The notes: a model not told the origin generated them from the letters alone. Shown: positions 47,271 through 60,354, counted from the stretch's first letter. The stretch is 64,000 nt of DNA from Rhizopus arrhizus (GCA_024220505.1 JAKZZE010000033.1:310001-374000); one strand, 5' to 3'. A program made the numbers and translations.

Positions 47271-48150
47271 TTATTGTTTATCAACGACAAATTCTTTTCC
47301 TGCTACAAAGATTGGTTTCTGTTTTTTATCGTAGGATGTAGGATAAGTTACAATGATCACTTGTTCTTCAAAATGAATTGATTCTCCTTGTCCTTCTCGT
47401 CCTACATGTTGAATATACGAGTAAATAGCAAATGCAAAATGAAGCTATATAAAATGATTGTTATTATTGTACAGAAGAAAGGGAAAAAAAAAAAAAAGGG
47501 AGGGAAGGGAAGGTGGAAAGAGGAAGATGAGAGAGTGCTCCCCTTTTGATTTTTAGTGTATGTACCTTTAATAACATGCTAATTGCCATAGTTAATGTAG
47601 CGATCCAAGCAGTTTGAATATAAATAGATTTGCAAGTATTCATATCCAGCACGTTGTCTTTCATTTCATTTACAATTTCTTTACAAATTTCATCATTTAA
47701 GCTAAAGATCAACACAGAGCTACCAACAGCAAAGAAAGTGTGCAATCCTAAGTCAATCCAATAATAAGTGGAAAAGAATTGAAGATGTTTGATGTCATTC
47801 TGATTGATAGAGTGAGTAGTGTTATATCATAAAAAAAAAATTTGTATACTTTGAAAACACCAATTGCACCTGCCAAACAAGCAAATCCAGAAAAAAAAGA
47901 ATAAGCAGCTAAACCAAATACAGTACCAAGGTCATTGTTATCAAATTCACCCGATAATGCAGTTAAAGTAAAAGCGCTATAAAAGTGACTAACTATTCCC
48001 AAGATGGCCAAGGATAAAGTAGCCGTTCTATTTGTGTATGAATTATAAATTTGCTCTCTCTTTTTTTTTTTTTTTTTTCTTTTTTTGTTAAAGTGAATTT
48101 TATTATTATTATTACTTGAGACTAATACAAAAACAGCAATTATTAAGCAT
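47271..48150 (-). CDS. Small multi-pass membrane protein, function unknown
   Basis: Probable exons 48150-48116, 48057-47850, 47799-47566 and 47444-47271 give 216 aa. The last three are well supported by frame and splice sites. The first is a guess: it supplies an ATG and keeps the frame, but its acceptor sits in an A/G-rich run instead of a pyrimidine tract. Hydrophobic segments include ATLSLAILGIVSHFYSAF, FGLAAYSFFSGFACLAGAIG, YYWIDLGLHTFFAVGSSVLI and IQTAWIATLTMAISMLL, so four membrane spans are likely, with a short soluble C-terminus. The four-span layout recalls MARVEL/tetraspan-type proteins, but I see no signature. Confidence 0.65.
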
Positions 48151-48250
48151 TGTTATTTTAAAAGAAGAAGAAAAGAAAAAGAAAATGGATTCAATTAAAA
48201 ATAAAAAAAATAAATTGAACAACCAAATTTAGTACATTGAATAAAAAGAA

Positions 48251-49864
48251 TTAAGCCATAAATTCAGGGCTAATTGGTAATATAGGATTATTGATCTTCT
48301 CACTATTTCCTACACCTCCTGCTTTCATTTCTTGACTTGGTTTATGTACCGTCTTTGGTCTGTGTGTATCAACTGCTTCAATATCAACTATAGAAATAGG
48401 TTAGACCATGTATTGAGATAATCATGTAATACTTGCCTTTATATCTTCTTTCGTCACATACATAAGCTCTTGGTGATAACTCAATGACAGTATGGAGTGG
48501 TATTTTGATATAAGGTAAATCTTCTTGATTATAATTCATAAAGTAAGCATAAATACATCTTAAAATAGCTTGATGACCAATAATCAATATATTTCCTTGT
48601 CTTTCAAGATCCATAATGATAGGTTCTAATCTAAGTACTACATCTCTATAAGACTAAAAAGAAATATGAGTAGGCAATAATTTATTTCTATAGTTTTACC
48701 TCTCCTCCTTTGTAACGGTAATTGAATTTATCATCATCCCGGTTCGCATAGTCTTCAGGATATTTTTCTTCAATTTCTTCATAAGTCATCCCATCACATA
48801 CACCCGCATCCAATTCATCCAAAGGCTTTCTATTTAGCTTTGGATAGTCTAATAAAGCACTTGTCTGTATCGTTCTCTTCAAGGTTGATGTCCAAACAAC
48901 CAACTTTTTATCTCCTAAATGTTCCTTGATCAGCCCAGGCAATTTTTTTGCATACAGTTGACCCCTAGGCGATAAATCTGAGTCTCCACCAATTTTGCCT
49001 TGCAGGTTAAACATAGATTCACCATGTCGACTCATATAGATCTTTCTAGGCTGTGTATGTAAATTCATGAGGTAATACACAATCCTTGATTCCAGGTAAC
49101 CACGCACCATGTTGATCATCACCTGGGTACCAGCATTCACCATTCTTACAAAAGTATAATCAGATTCGGTCACTTGTTCATAGTGTCCCCTGTACTGATC
49201 AATCCGGCGCTGGTAGTCTTCCACAGCCCAAGTCGGGTCCCGATCAAGGTAATCAGGAGATGCTAATTTCATTTGTTGAATGTTTTCGATAACAATCTTT
49301 TCATCTTCACAAACAGATTCAATAAAGACAACTTGAATATTATGCGATGTCAATAAATCATGTAACCAACGTCTTCTCTGCTTTGTACTGTTGGTCGCGT
49401 CATAGATCGCTACAGTACCTTGTTTCTCATCAAACCAACGAATCATATCTTCAAGAGCAGCATTTGCAGCAGTCTTTCTTTGATGTTGACCTGTAGGATT
49501 GCTAGGATCAAAGAATAAATGATCTTGTTTTGTTCCAAACAGTTTACGTCGATAGTTGCCAACATTGAATACTTCAGTATGAATACCCAACCATTGAAGA
49601 TATCGGCATACTTTATAGAATTTAATAAGCATATTTCTATTTTTTATTTTTATTTTACCTTTTTGTGAAATATAAGTTTTACCTCTGCCAGGTAATCCTA
49701 CCATCTTTTTCAAATAACATTAATTTTTTTTTTTTTATTTTCATTTTTAAAATTTATTTTACCACGCATGCTAAACGAAGACCTATTATAGAAATAATTA
49801 GAAAATTGATTTGTTTATAAAATTTTCCCTTTTTACTTGGACTTGTATGAAAGTTATTTGGCAT
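48251..49864 (-). CDS. 6-phosphofructo-2-kinase/fructose-2,6-bisphosphatase
   Basis: Six exons (49864-49837, 49782-49763, 49704-49659, 49610-48700, 48653-48437, 48387-48251) give 452 aa. The kinase half carries the P-loop GLPGRGKT (19-26) and [12 protein letters not shown]. The phosphatase half has the phosphoglycerate-mutase-type RHGE (226-229), [20 protein letters not shown] and [13 protein letters not shown], so both catalytic His residues and the Glu are present and it looks bifunctional. The enzyme sets fructose-2,6-bisphosphate, which controls glycolysis. The P-loop exon is reached only through two tiny exons (28 and 20 nt). The 48-nt intron 49611-49658 is stop-free and in frame, and the intron after 48437 uses a GC donor (GCAAGT); the GT alternative four bases away gives a stop. 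Confidence 0.93.
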
Positions 49865-50576
49865 ATTTTTTTAAAATTAATAAATTAAACAAAAGAACAA
49901 GAAAGATCCTCAAAATGACCTTTTTTTTTAAACGCAATTCAATTTAAAAACACCTGCTGACAAAACCTAATAACATTACACAAAAGAAATCCTAAAAAAA
50001 AAAAAACATTCAAGCTTTCTTATTTTTCCCCCCAAAAAAGCTGCATGAAAATAAAGCTTTCATTTTTTCCGTTCATAAAACAGCTCACTTTTTTCCTTTT
50101 ATTTTTCTTTTATTGAATACCTGATTTACCTCTCATTTTTTTTTTATTTTCTTTTTTTTTTTTTTTGTGGGGTTTAATAAAACACATGCTAATGACGGAA
50201 ATATCCGTAAATATCCGATGCATGAAACCAATAAATAAGTCTGGAGCCATACAAAGGAAAAAAAAAAAAGGAGAATAGTTCAATTTATAATTATCTTTTC
50301 ATTGACCAATAAACATCCCTCCTTTTTGTTTACTCCACCAATTTATGATTGGTTGGTAAGCAATACAAAAAAAGGAATACATAGTAAAGGCACGTGATTA
50401 TTATTTTTGGGTATTCATACTCCGAAAACAATATCTCAAAACTGACAACAGTAAGAAAATAAGTGTGTTCTTGTCATTTCAAAGCTATATTTTTTTTTTT
50501 TTTTTTTTTTTTCCTTTATCAAGTCAAATTTAATAAACTTTATTTTCAGGTTTACAGAAAAAAAAAAGCAAGCTGG
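49865..50576. other. Intergenic region
   Basis: About 710 bp between PFKFB (start) and the WD40 gene (stop), both on the minus strand. It is full of poly(T) and poly(A) tracts, with no ORF or RNA gene supported. It should contain the PFKFB promoter. Confidence 0.5.
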
Positions 50577-51838
50577 TTATCGTGATAATGTTTGTTTATA
50601 AGACCAAATCTTCACAGTGTGATCATATCCCGTACTAATCAATCCTACTTCTTGATCTAATACAAGTGAACGAATCATAGCCTTATGTCCTTCCAATCTG
50701 TCGACTATACGACCTGTCTTGACCTCAACCACATTAATAGAGTGATCATCTCCACCAGAGGCATAAAAATACAGACCAGAAGGATGCCAGACATGTCGTT
50801 TTGTCACAAATTGATTGTCTGTAGCATGAACATAATAATTTTGTACCTGTCTTGATTCTCCAGTGGCAAATAAAATCATTCTTCCGCTCGAATGGTCCGT
50901 CGTACAGAGTACATATTGACCATCAGCAGAGACCGAGAGATGAACAGGTGAAAATGAGACCCAGTCATCACCTGTGGCGTTCATGTTGACCCGTCTTGAT
51001 TGAAGACTGGGCAATTCAACATAGTGTAAATAATTATCATCACGTACACCGACAATCAAAAGATCCTTACTCGCAAAAGAAATAGTCTCCACATTACCAA
51101 CAAAGGGTCCCAATTGCTTCATCAATCCATATCTTGGTAGTCCATTCTCTGATTCAGTCGTCATTGTTTGATATATACACACCGTGCGGTCATACGAAGC
51201 CGTAGCCAAGAATTGTCCATTCCCAGGAGAGAACAGGCCACGGACAACATATTTTTGATGATCCCGAAAGACTTGATGGATTCCAGACGTTTCTAGGTCT
51301 TGTCCAAAGTCAGGCTCAAATGAGGTATCGGCCAATACACTGCTACCGTCCATCGAGGTCGTAAGCATTAGCTGAGGATAATGTGGATGGAAATCGATGC
51401 TGAGCACAGGTGCCTGGTGGTGGCGATAAGTCCTTGGTGTTAGGGACTTGTTTAGTTGATTGCTTAACTTTACTGTTTTATCAATCGAACTGGTTGCTAA
51501 AAGACGTGTTTGTGGCTCAAGGGCAACAGCCAGAATGTTGGAATAGTGAATGTCAGAAAAATCAGCAGTAAGATCACTAACATATTCGTTATCACCATCT
51601 AAAAGCTCACTTGGTCTGCTCTAAATAAATAAAGGGCTCTTTTCTTGTACAATTAATCCATTTACCTTTGAATTTGTAATTGAGACAAGTGTTGAGCTAA
51701 TTGGTCTGCGTCTATAGAATCTTGTTCAGAATCTAGCAGACTTCTGGCTTCTCTTTTATAAGCTTCTACGGTTTCCATATAACCATGATTTACCAGAAAC
51801 TGAAGAACGGAAGCATGTAACTGAGCTGGATTTGACAT
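50577..51838 (-). CDS. WD40-repeat protein with LisH-like N-terminus
   Basis: Two exons, 51838-51666 and 51618-50577, give 404 aa. The N-terminus (LHASVLQFLVNHGYMETVEAYKREA) fits a LisH-type helical dimerisation motif. At least five WD-type blades follow, for example DKTVKL, DRTVCIYQ, DDHSINVVE and DHTVKIWSY at the end. WD40 propellers scaffold complexes; no enzyme motif is present and the specific orthologue is not recognised. The acceptor is the second of two adjacent AGs (51619-51620); the first gives a stop. The start codon is only 91 bp from the PRMT1 stop codon, so its promoter must lie in or overlap the PRMT1 3' region. Confidence 0.85.
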
Positions 51839-51929
51839 TTTACACGATAAACAAACTACAAACGTTTAAAGGGAGAAGAAGAAAAAAAAGGTATTTTAAC
51901 TCAGATTGTAAAAAAAGATAGAGAGCAAT

Positions 51930-53133
<1,204 letters not shown>

Positions 53134-53317
53134 TGTATTTTTCTGTAGGAAACCTCTAGCAATTGATTTAAAAAAAAAAATAAAAAAAAAAACTTTGGCA
53201 ATCCAAAAAATACGTTAGTTCACGGCCCCAGTTATAATCTCCGCACGCTTGAGTGCATTTTGGTACAGTCAAACTTATGGAATTTGGCGTTTTCTCAAAA
53301 AAAAAAAAAAAAAAAAC

Positions 53318-54302
53318 GCGTTCCATTCAAATAGGGTGGATATCTCAACCCAGAAGAGCTCATTCAGCACAATACTTGCAAAGCTCTTGCCACGATGAAC
53401 CTATTGTCATCTATTGGAATAAATTCCTCTGGTTTTTCCAAGCTTCTCTCCACTAGATTCTACGCATATATTATTCGTCCACAGCTCGAGTACGGAATGG
53501 TCATCAATCGCTTCACAAGCTCTCAGCCTCACACACTTGAAGAAGCGCAAGATACATGTATTAGAAGGACATACAGCGCTTGTAGTAAAACCTCTACCAA
53601 AGTAATGCCCCACCTGTCCAAACTACCCCTCATGTCCGAACGAGTCAATATCCTACAAGCATAGTTCTTCTTTTGTTCTTTATTTTGCAGGAAGACTCAC
53701 TGCTCAACTGTCTACTATCATACATACAATGTACCAGAGGCCATCAATGGTACCTTTTTTTCCGAGCCCCACTTTGGAAGATGATACCCACCTCCGATGA
53801 TGACTAAAGTACTCGTGCATTCAAAGCTTTCAAAAAGCAATTCCTAGAACAAAACCTGGGTACGCGCCTTACGAACTGTAACTCTAAACTGCTTTTCAAT
53901 TATCGTGGTTCTATGTCTTTAGACCCCATCCTGTGGCTGCCAATCCCAACTTCGGAACGTAGTCGCTGTATACGCTGGAGGTTAGGCTGGCTACCTAGTG
54001 GCAAGCCGAAGCCATGTCCCAGACATCCTGCTCACTATCTCTCGAAGAAGCATGCCATTAACTGCTTAAACATGCACAGGTATCTCTTTATACTTGAAAC
54101 AATTCGGGATCCCTTGCCATTCCTTCTGAAAATGCTTCCGTCTCGTCCCTCAGTATTTTCAGGTCTAACACTCTCTTGATCACAACGTTAGCCAGTTATT
54201 TGCTTAATATTGCATGAACTCGACCAACTTTATCACGCTATGACAATCCCAATTACTCATCCACATGGCCAGAAGCTTCTTGAATGTATCAAACGATTCC
54301 TT
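53318..54302 (+). mobile_element. 5'-truncated, decayed LINE (non-LTR retrotransposon) fragment
   Basis: Plus-strand pieces of a reverse-transcriptase C-terminal region are spread over three frames: GGYLNPEELIQHNTCKALAT, then LSTRFYAYIIRPQLEYGMV and LPLMSERVNILQA, then PILWLPIPTSERSRCIRWRL, and a Cys/His tail CPRHPAHYLSKKHAINCL. An in-frame TAG occurs right at the 5' edge and several frameshifts follow, so it is dead. The 5' side abuts a poly(A) run at about 53297. I recognise the arrangement as typical of mucoralean LINE copies, from memory. Exact ends are approximate. Confidence 0.8.
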
Positions 54303-54952
54303 TAGCTTATTTGGTTCCACTCGTTCCTTTTTCTTTTACTTTTTTTTTACCCTTGTGTCAAACAAAAGCATACTGAAAATTCTCTGCATTCTTTCTTGCA
54401 CTATTATGATCTTTTTATAGGAGTACGAACAATATTCTTTTTGCATTTGCATAAAAAGTACTCAATATGTCCAAAGTAAAATAAAGAAGGACTTAGACAT
54501 AAAGCCACTAACACTATAATAAGTTTTTTGGTCGACTTTGTCTTTCAGATTAGCAAGGATTGTGGAGCCTATGCTCGCAGTCGCGGCATATTTTGATTAT
54601 ATTTACTAGACGTGTCTTACCTGAGCTGTTTAGTTCCATGCCAATGGTAACCAGAAGTAATTGTATGAAGCCTAACGTCTCTACTGAACATCCTGATACA
54701 AAGTTGTGCCTATCTAGTAGATACCGCGTCCAGAATCAACGACTTTGCTATTTTGAGATATCTACTCAGCTGGCTCTCGTAACGTCTGAATTTCGCTATT
54801 CTCTATTTTAGAAAGAAAATATACTCATCATTCACAAGCAACAAAAAGTACAGAAAGGCATATGAGGATCAATTTATTAAAAAAAAAAGAAGAAGAGGAG
54901 AAAATCAAGCAATTTATTTAACAACATGTCATTGAAGCATTATATATATAGA
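54303..54952. other. Sequence without a supported gene
   Basis: About 650 bp between the LINE fragment and the unrecognised island gene. An 83-codon plus-strand frame (54560-54811) is open but has no motif; parts may be further retroelement debris. Confidence 0.4.
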
Positions 54953-57037
54953 TTAAAAATCCAAAGGATGTCTGCTTACTGTTTCCTTGCTATAAATATT
55001 ATAATATTTCTCATTGTCAAGCTTAATCCATCCATACTTGTCAGTCGCACCTTCTTCAACCTTTTCTTGCTCTGGTTGCTCTGCCAAAATATTTGTTTCA
55101 TCGGTGAGTATGGGAGTTGGTAGAGGAGAGCCAAAGCACCGGAGTGGCACTGTTGAGACTTGATCTCGAGGAGGAGTATACCAAGTATAGCGAAGCCAGC
55201 TAAGCTAATCATTGATAATAGGTATTTTTTGTCGATTAAAAGAGACTTCTGCAGTGTGTGTCTTCTTCCTTGCTTTAATTATTTTGTCTGCAACTAACTG
55301 AACCTCTTTTTTCATTGTCACCAGTTGGGCTAAGACTTCTGGTAGGCTAAAAAGATCATCAAATCTATATGGTATGCTGAATGTATATCTATGCTGTGTA
55401 ACGTACAAACCATCTACAGCAAGATGCATGGTAGAGAGAGCACAGGAGGAGCCAGTTATTTGTATCATATACAACATGACTTCATCATTCGTGTTTTTCA
55501 GATTGTTGACTAATCCGTCAATTGTATCTTTACATTCTCGAAGCAGCTTTGCATTGTCATTAATTGCTTTGTTGTCGTCATTCTTCTTGGCGCATTCGCC
55601 AACAGCAACATCAATTTCTTCTTCTTCTATTTTTACTACAAGCCTTACATTAATCTTAAACCCGTGTGAGATATTTGGTAATTATAATATGAAAACAGTA
55701 AGAAGTCAATAGCTAACAACTACTATTTATTAAGTAAGAAAAAGGAGATGAACTAATAATTTAGAATGCATCCTGGATTATATCGTCTGACTATTAATTG
55801 TATAGTCTGACGTAGGCTGGACTGAGATCAATAATAAAATAATAAATAAAGACATCATTAATGACCAAACACGACACCGTGTACTGACTTTGCCTTGGGG
55901 TACTGTTCCTTCTTGCTTTCGGTAGAGTATGCATTCTCATCTTCGCCAGTGCTAAAATGAACTATACCTTTAGTTGGGAAAAGCTGCTCAAGTATATAAG
56001 ACCAAATTAAACGCAAATACTTGTTTTCTCGGATAATCTTCTTTTCATTTTGATGCAGTAGATGACTATAATTGTCCATGATTTTGAGAATATGCTTTAT
56101 GATCTTATAAATTATTGCTTTGAGTTTGTCCGACTTGCTGAAATTCTGCTTCAACTTGTCTATATATTCAACAGCACATTCATAATCATTTGAGAGGTTC
56201 AATGTATTCTGCACAACTTTGATTGTATTGCAAATATCGTTGTCAAGCACATATCGTTTAATTGCAAGTTTTCTTTCAAAATAAGCGTTAATATAATCCC
56301 ACTGCTCTGCAGTGACGATTGATCTTTGTGAGCCAAAAAACTGGTCTGCCAGATCGAGGATTGAGGAGAGGCCAGCAGACACGATTTTTATTTGCCTCGG
56401 TGTGAGGTTGTCAGGATTTAAAACAAACGTCTCATGGCACTTTACAGCCTTTCTTTTTATGATTGTTACCAAAGAAATATCCGAGCCAGGCACAATAATG
56501 CCATCATACTCGATTTGCTCAACTTCTTTATCAATGTCTCTTTTCTTTGAGGGCTTGGAGGAGGATGAGGAACTAGTCTGTTTCCTTTTGTGTGTAGATC
56601 TGTTTGTTGCCTCTTCTTCAAGGAAGGCTTGAGACTTTCAGACATACAACCTGTGGTCAAGCGAAATTATCTTTAAACTTGAAGAGTGCTTCTCCCAGAA
56701 TGTGGAGATTACCAGATTCTTCTTTTTTATGAGACTTATCATTGTAGTTGTCTTATTCTTCACTTCAGGTACGTGAATTAAAGCTGCTTGGACAAGCTCC
56801 AAATCTTTCATGATCTTTGCTGTCGCTATCTTCCTATCTATTGTCGGTTCTTCCTCCACCAGTTCCATGAAATAGTCAATGATGTTCCAATCGTTGATAG
56901 TCTGATTGACCCAATATGCTATATAATTTATTTTAGAACATGTACTATTTCTTTTTTTCTTCTCTCTGTGCCTTACAAGATAAATTGAACTCGTTTTCTA
57001 TACTCTTCCAAGCAGTCTCTTTACTGATGTTAGCCAT
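54953..57037 (-). CDS. 558-aa protein of an unrecognised, probably lineage-specific family
   Basis: Five proposed exons (57037-56977, 56918-56713, 56634-55885, 55654-55247, 55204-54953) give one open frame. The N-terminus is helical (SKETAWKSIENEFNLS), then a Ser/Lys-rich linker (SSSSSSKPSKKRDIDKE), a long helical middle, a segment reading NAKLLRECKDTIDGLVNNL then CALSTMHLAVDGLYVTQHRY, and a C-terminal DKYGWIKLDNEKYYNIYSKE. I recall similar multicopy hypothetical proteins in Mucorales genomes but know no domain or function. The donor GTACAC and acceptor of intron 3 (55655-55884) are weak, so that junction is the least certain. It lies inside the accessory island beside LINE debris and F-box relics. 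Confidence 0.6.
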
Positions 57038-59046
57038 AATTGCGTGTATACAAAAACTTGAATGAGGAAGGCAAAAGTAAGAAGTGTTTTGTTCACAAAA
57101 ATAAAATATTTTCATAAGACCAAAAATAATTCAATTATTTTATTTAATAATGGATGTCCAGAGTTTATACACTTTTCACAGAGTAGATATTAATATATGT
57201 ACTATGCGGTTGGCGAAATGCTACCTGCTATTATGTAGATCTTTTCAAATTTTAATATAAGCACTTGCTCCTCATTCACCAGTCTATTTTAATTGGTATA
57301 CATACATATTAATAAGTCTATATATCCATATATTCACACTATTAATCATTAATAATGCATAATTGCTATACAATGATTATCTTTGGAGCACAACAATTGT
57401 TATCTTTTGTCAGAATTAATTATAAACCCGTACATAATATTAGAATCCCTTAATATTCTTTAGTTGAGAGCTTAATAATTCAAGTTAATTCTTTTATTAA
57501 ATTACATTCCTTATGATAATATAAATACCCATAATCTTTTATTTAATAAACATCAGTCAATCATCAAGTATTATTTTCTCTATTAGACTGTCCGTCTATT
57601 CTTATCTTTACTTATTTTTGTCCCGTTCTTACTTATCAACTATTGTAAGTGTGTTATCTCGTAAGAATAAAAAGACTATAAAATTCAATGAGACTTAAAA
57701 AGTTATCTCTTTGTTTAATATTATTGTATCTGGTATTTATGTTCTTTTCATGAAGATCCAATTATATCCTTTTCAAAATATCTTAATTAATTATAGCTGC
57801 AGATCTAGTATGAATGAATTTTGATCTGACGACATGTTCCTAGTTATGCAAGTGGACTGTTTATAATTACTTCCTAAGTAGATCTATTTTTCATTTATGT
57901 GTCATTGCTGTTGTAGAACATCGTCTGATCATAAGGACATTGAATAATCACAACTAAAAGAAGTATATTAAAATTGGCAAAAGATAATAATTTAAATCTA
58001 TCAAATAAAATATATTCTTCTTCTTTTTATATAAAACTATCACTATTAGATTCATTCTATAAAGTAAACATGAACAATAAATAAGTCATGATCTTTGCTA
58101 TTCATCATTTCTGTAAATGGATAATAATGGATCAGGTACCTAGTCAACTTTGATCTGACTGGAGGCATTTCATATAAATATATCTTTCCTCTCAATGAAG
58201 ACGGGACGATTCCCCCAGATCAGTTAAAGAACAACAAGATCTATAAAAACAACAGATTAAAAATTCTCATAATCGACTCAGTTATCATTCTTTAATCAAA
58301 CATGTCAATTATTGGATCTACGCTCATAACTACTCATTTACCCGCCAACTGGTAGAAGGATATAAATAGTAGGCTTTGTAATGATTTCTTTCTAACAATC
58401 AAGATTGTCTTAAATAAAGTTCAGTCTCAAAAAGCATTCTTTTGGTCTTTTTATTGCTACCTTTAAATTATTTTACCAGAACATAACAATTGCATCAGAA
58501 GCTATATCAAAACAACTTGTATTGAGCTAAAGGAGTGGAATTATTTATGACCAAATAATAGAGAAAAGTCTATATTAAATGTTTGTAAAGCATTCACTAC
58601 TCTGATTTCTTATAAATTGAATATGAATCATGTTTAAAGTATGTCGAGATACGACACGGAGATTGTAATCCATCAAATTCAGAAAGAATCATTGAAGCTA
58701 TCTGCTTGCAATTCTCTATGCTAATATCCTTTATGTTGCTATAATTCACTGTTCATATACTTGCATCACTCTTAATCCTTATATTATTTGATAAAAAAAA
58801 AGGGGGGAAAATGCAGTATGTGAGAGAAATTCTAAACACTGTTCATCTTTATCTTTGAAATAAATAAATTTGTTGGAACTATTCGTTCCCTACACTTGCT
58901 CACAAGCTAAGAACTGTTCTTTTCAAATATTAGGGGCGTTAACCAGGTACTGGAGCATAGAAACAAGGGGAAAAAGAGCGAAAAGAGAAAAACGTCACGT
59001 GATTAAAGCAAGAGGCAATTTATATTTAAGGTCTAAGCATAACAAA
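57038..59046. other. Long AT-rich non-coding stretch
   Basis: About 2.0 kb with no ORF worth keeping. It contains an LTR-like interval (57398-58488, discussed as a finding), and a short relic of an F-box gene 3' end at about 58655-58714. Poly(A) near 58791. Confidence 0.5.
58655..58714 (+). pseudogene. Relic copy of an F-box gene 3' end
   Basis: This stretch reads EIVIHQIQKESLKLSACNSL and ends in TAA. It is nearly the same as the end of the decayed F-box gene at 60288-60354 (EIVIHQIQKELVKLSGCNSL). No upstream part of the gene is recognisable, so it is an isolated du­plicated tail. Confidence 0.6.
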
Positions 59047-59137
59047 GGTCTTGTGGTGTAATGGTTAACACTGCATTGAACAATCCATTTGTATTGACAA
59101 GCTATTTGTATTCCGAGTTCGAATCTCGGCAAGACCG
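59047..59137 (+). tRNA. tRNA-like gene (Gln-type acceptor) with an expanded anticodon region
   Basis: A perfect 7-bp acceptor stem GGTCTTG/CAAGACC encloses a D-arm GTGT-AATGGTTA-ACAC and a T-arm CCGAG-TTCGAAT-CTCGG. The A box (TGGTGTAATGG) and B box (AGTTCGAATCT) are intact, and a T5 stretch lies just downstream as a Pol III terminator. Acceptor and D-arm style resemble eukaryotic tRNA-Gln. The anticodon arm plus variable loop takes 40 nt instead of about 22, and I cannot fold a normal 5-bp anticodon stem, so the anticodon is not assigned. It may be an intron-containing tRNA or a pseudogene with an insertion. Confidence 0.65.
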
Positions 59138-59904
59138 GTATCTTTTTCTACTTTTGATTGTTGTCATATCTTTTGTTCCATTTTTGGTATGTAACATGGT
59201 TATTCTTTTGGCCTTTCAACTGTAAATTATCAACCGCAGTATAATCGCAGTATAGCCACAGTGTTCTTAGTATTAACATCATAATTACAAGTATCAAGCA
59301 TCACCACCACAACAAACATAAAATGGTATAAATGGACCTTATAGTTATTAAATAAAAATTAGCTTTTTACTGCTTAATTAATCATCTTGCACCTTTATTA
59401 ATTATCTTAAAAATATCTGTTCGTGATCAACCATGACGTTGTCGGAAATCAAACATGGTTTAAAGCTCAGGGACTGCGCCATCCAACTTGTTTTTATCAT
59501 GAGAAGTGTATTATGAGCTTTAATTTATTGAATGGTTTTGGTATTTGTTATATTGTTAATCATCAACTAGGCTTAATTTGCTTACTTTTTATCAACTGCC
59601 TCGAATAATTTTATTTCGAGCTTAAAAAGGTGATTTATGTAAAAAGATTATAGCAAAGATTATATAGTTTTTATCTCATAGCTTTACACTAAGTATATGT
59701 CAATATATAAAATACCACATATATAATTCAAATGCTAATAATTCTAGTATAAATTTATATAGCATATATTGAAAGATATATAGTATGTGTTAAATCACCA
59801 TACACTCGCTTTTCGAATGTTTAACTATTTTTCTTTCTGCATGAATCAATTCATACTCCTTTGGTCGGACTTTGGTGTTTTTTTTTCTGCTTTACTCAAT
59901 CGAC
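59138..59904. other. Intergenic sequence
   Basis: About 770 bp, very AT-rich. One 61-codon ORF (59423-59608) has no motif. A T-rich tract precedes the F-box start codon. Confidence 0.4.
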
Positions 59905-60354
59905 ATGGTCAAGACTAACCAACTTCCTCAAGAGATACTAGAGATAGTCTTTCAAAACCTTAATAAAATTGAAGTTCTAAAATGTAGACTAGTATGTTTT
60001 AGGTGGTATTCTCTCGGTACACAATATTCATTTGATGAGCTTCTGATTACAGACGATCACCATCTTGAAAGCTTTTTGAGTTTAAAAAACAGCTTTCAAA
60101 AAACACTTGTTAAATCCTAAAGATCCTAACTACAACTTGATATTTCAGAACTTATCTACACATAGACTATCCAAGTATTATATCTTTATCATGACAAGTT
60201 TACGATCTATGAGTTTTTTGCTACAATTATCTGATTTATATGGAGAGCCCACAGGCGACAGTTCTTTGAACAGACTCCTGTCTTAGATGAGATTGTCATC
60301 CACCAAATCCAGAAAGAGCTAGTGAAGCTATCTGGTTGCAATTCTCTAGGCTAA
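59905..60354 (+). pseudogene. Decayed F-box protein gene
   Basis: The start is good: MVKTNQLPQEILEIVFQNLN with the F-box signature LP-x-E-I-L-x-x-I-F and CRLVCFRWYSL. F-box proteins link substrates to SCF ubiquitin ligases through Skp1. After about 70 codons the frame ends; a 40-nt intron-like segment (60106-60149 region) would lead to TYLHIDYPSIISLS, then a frame change to HDKFTIYEFFATII, an in-frame TGA, and FIWRAHRRQFFEQTPVLDE to a final TAA. The TGA and the frame change mean this copy cannot make the full protein. Its last 20 codons are repeated at 58655-58714. Confidence 0.6.
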
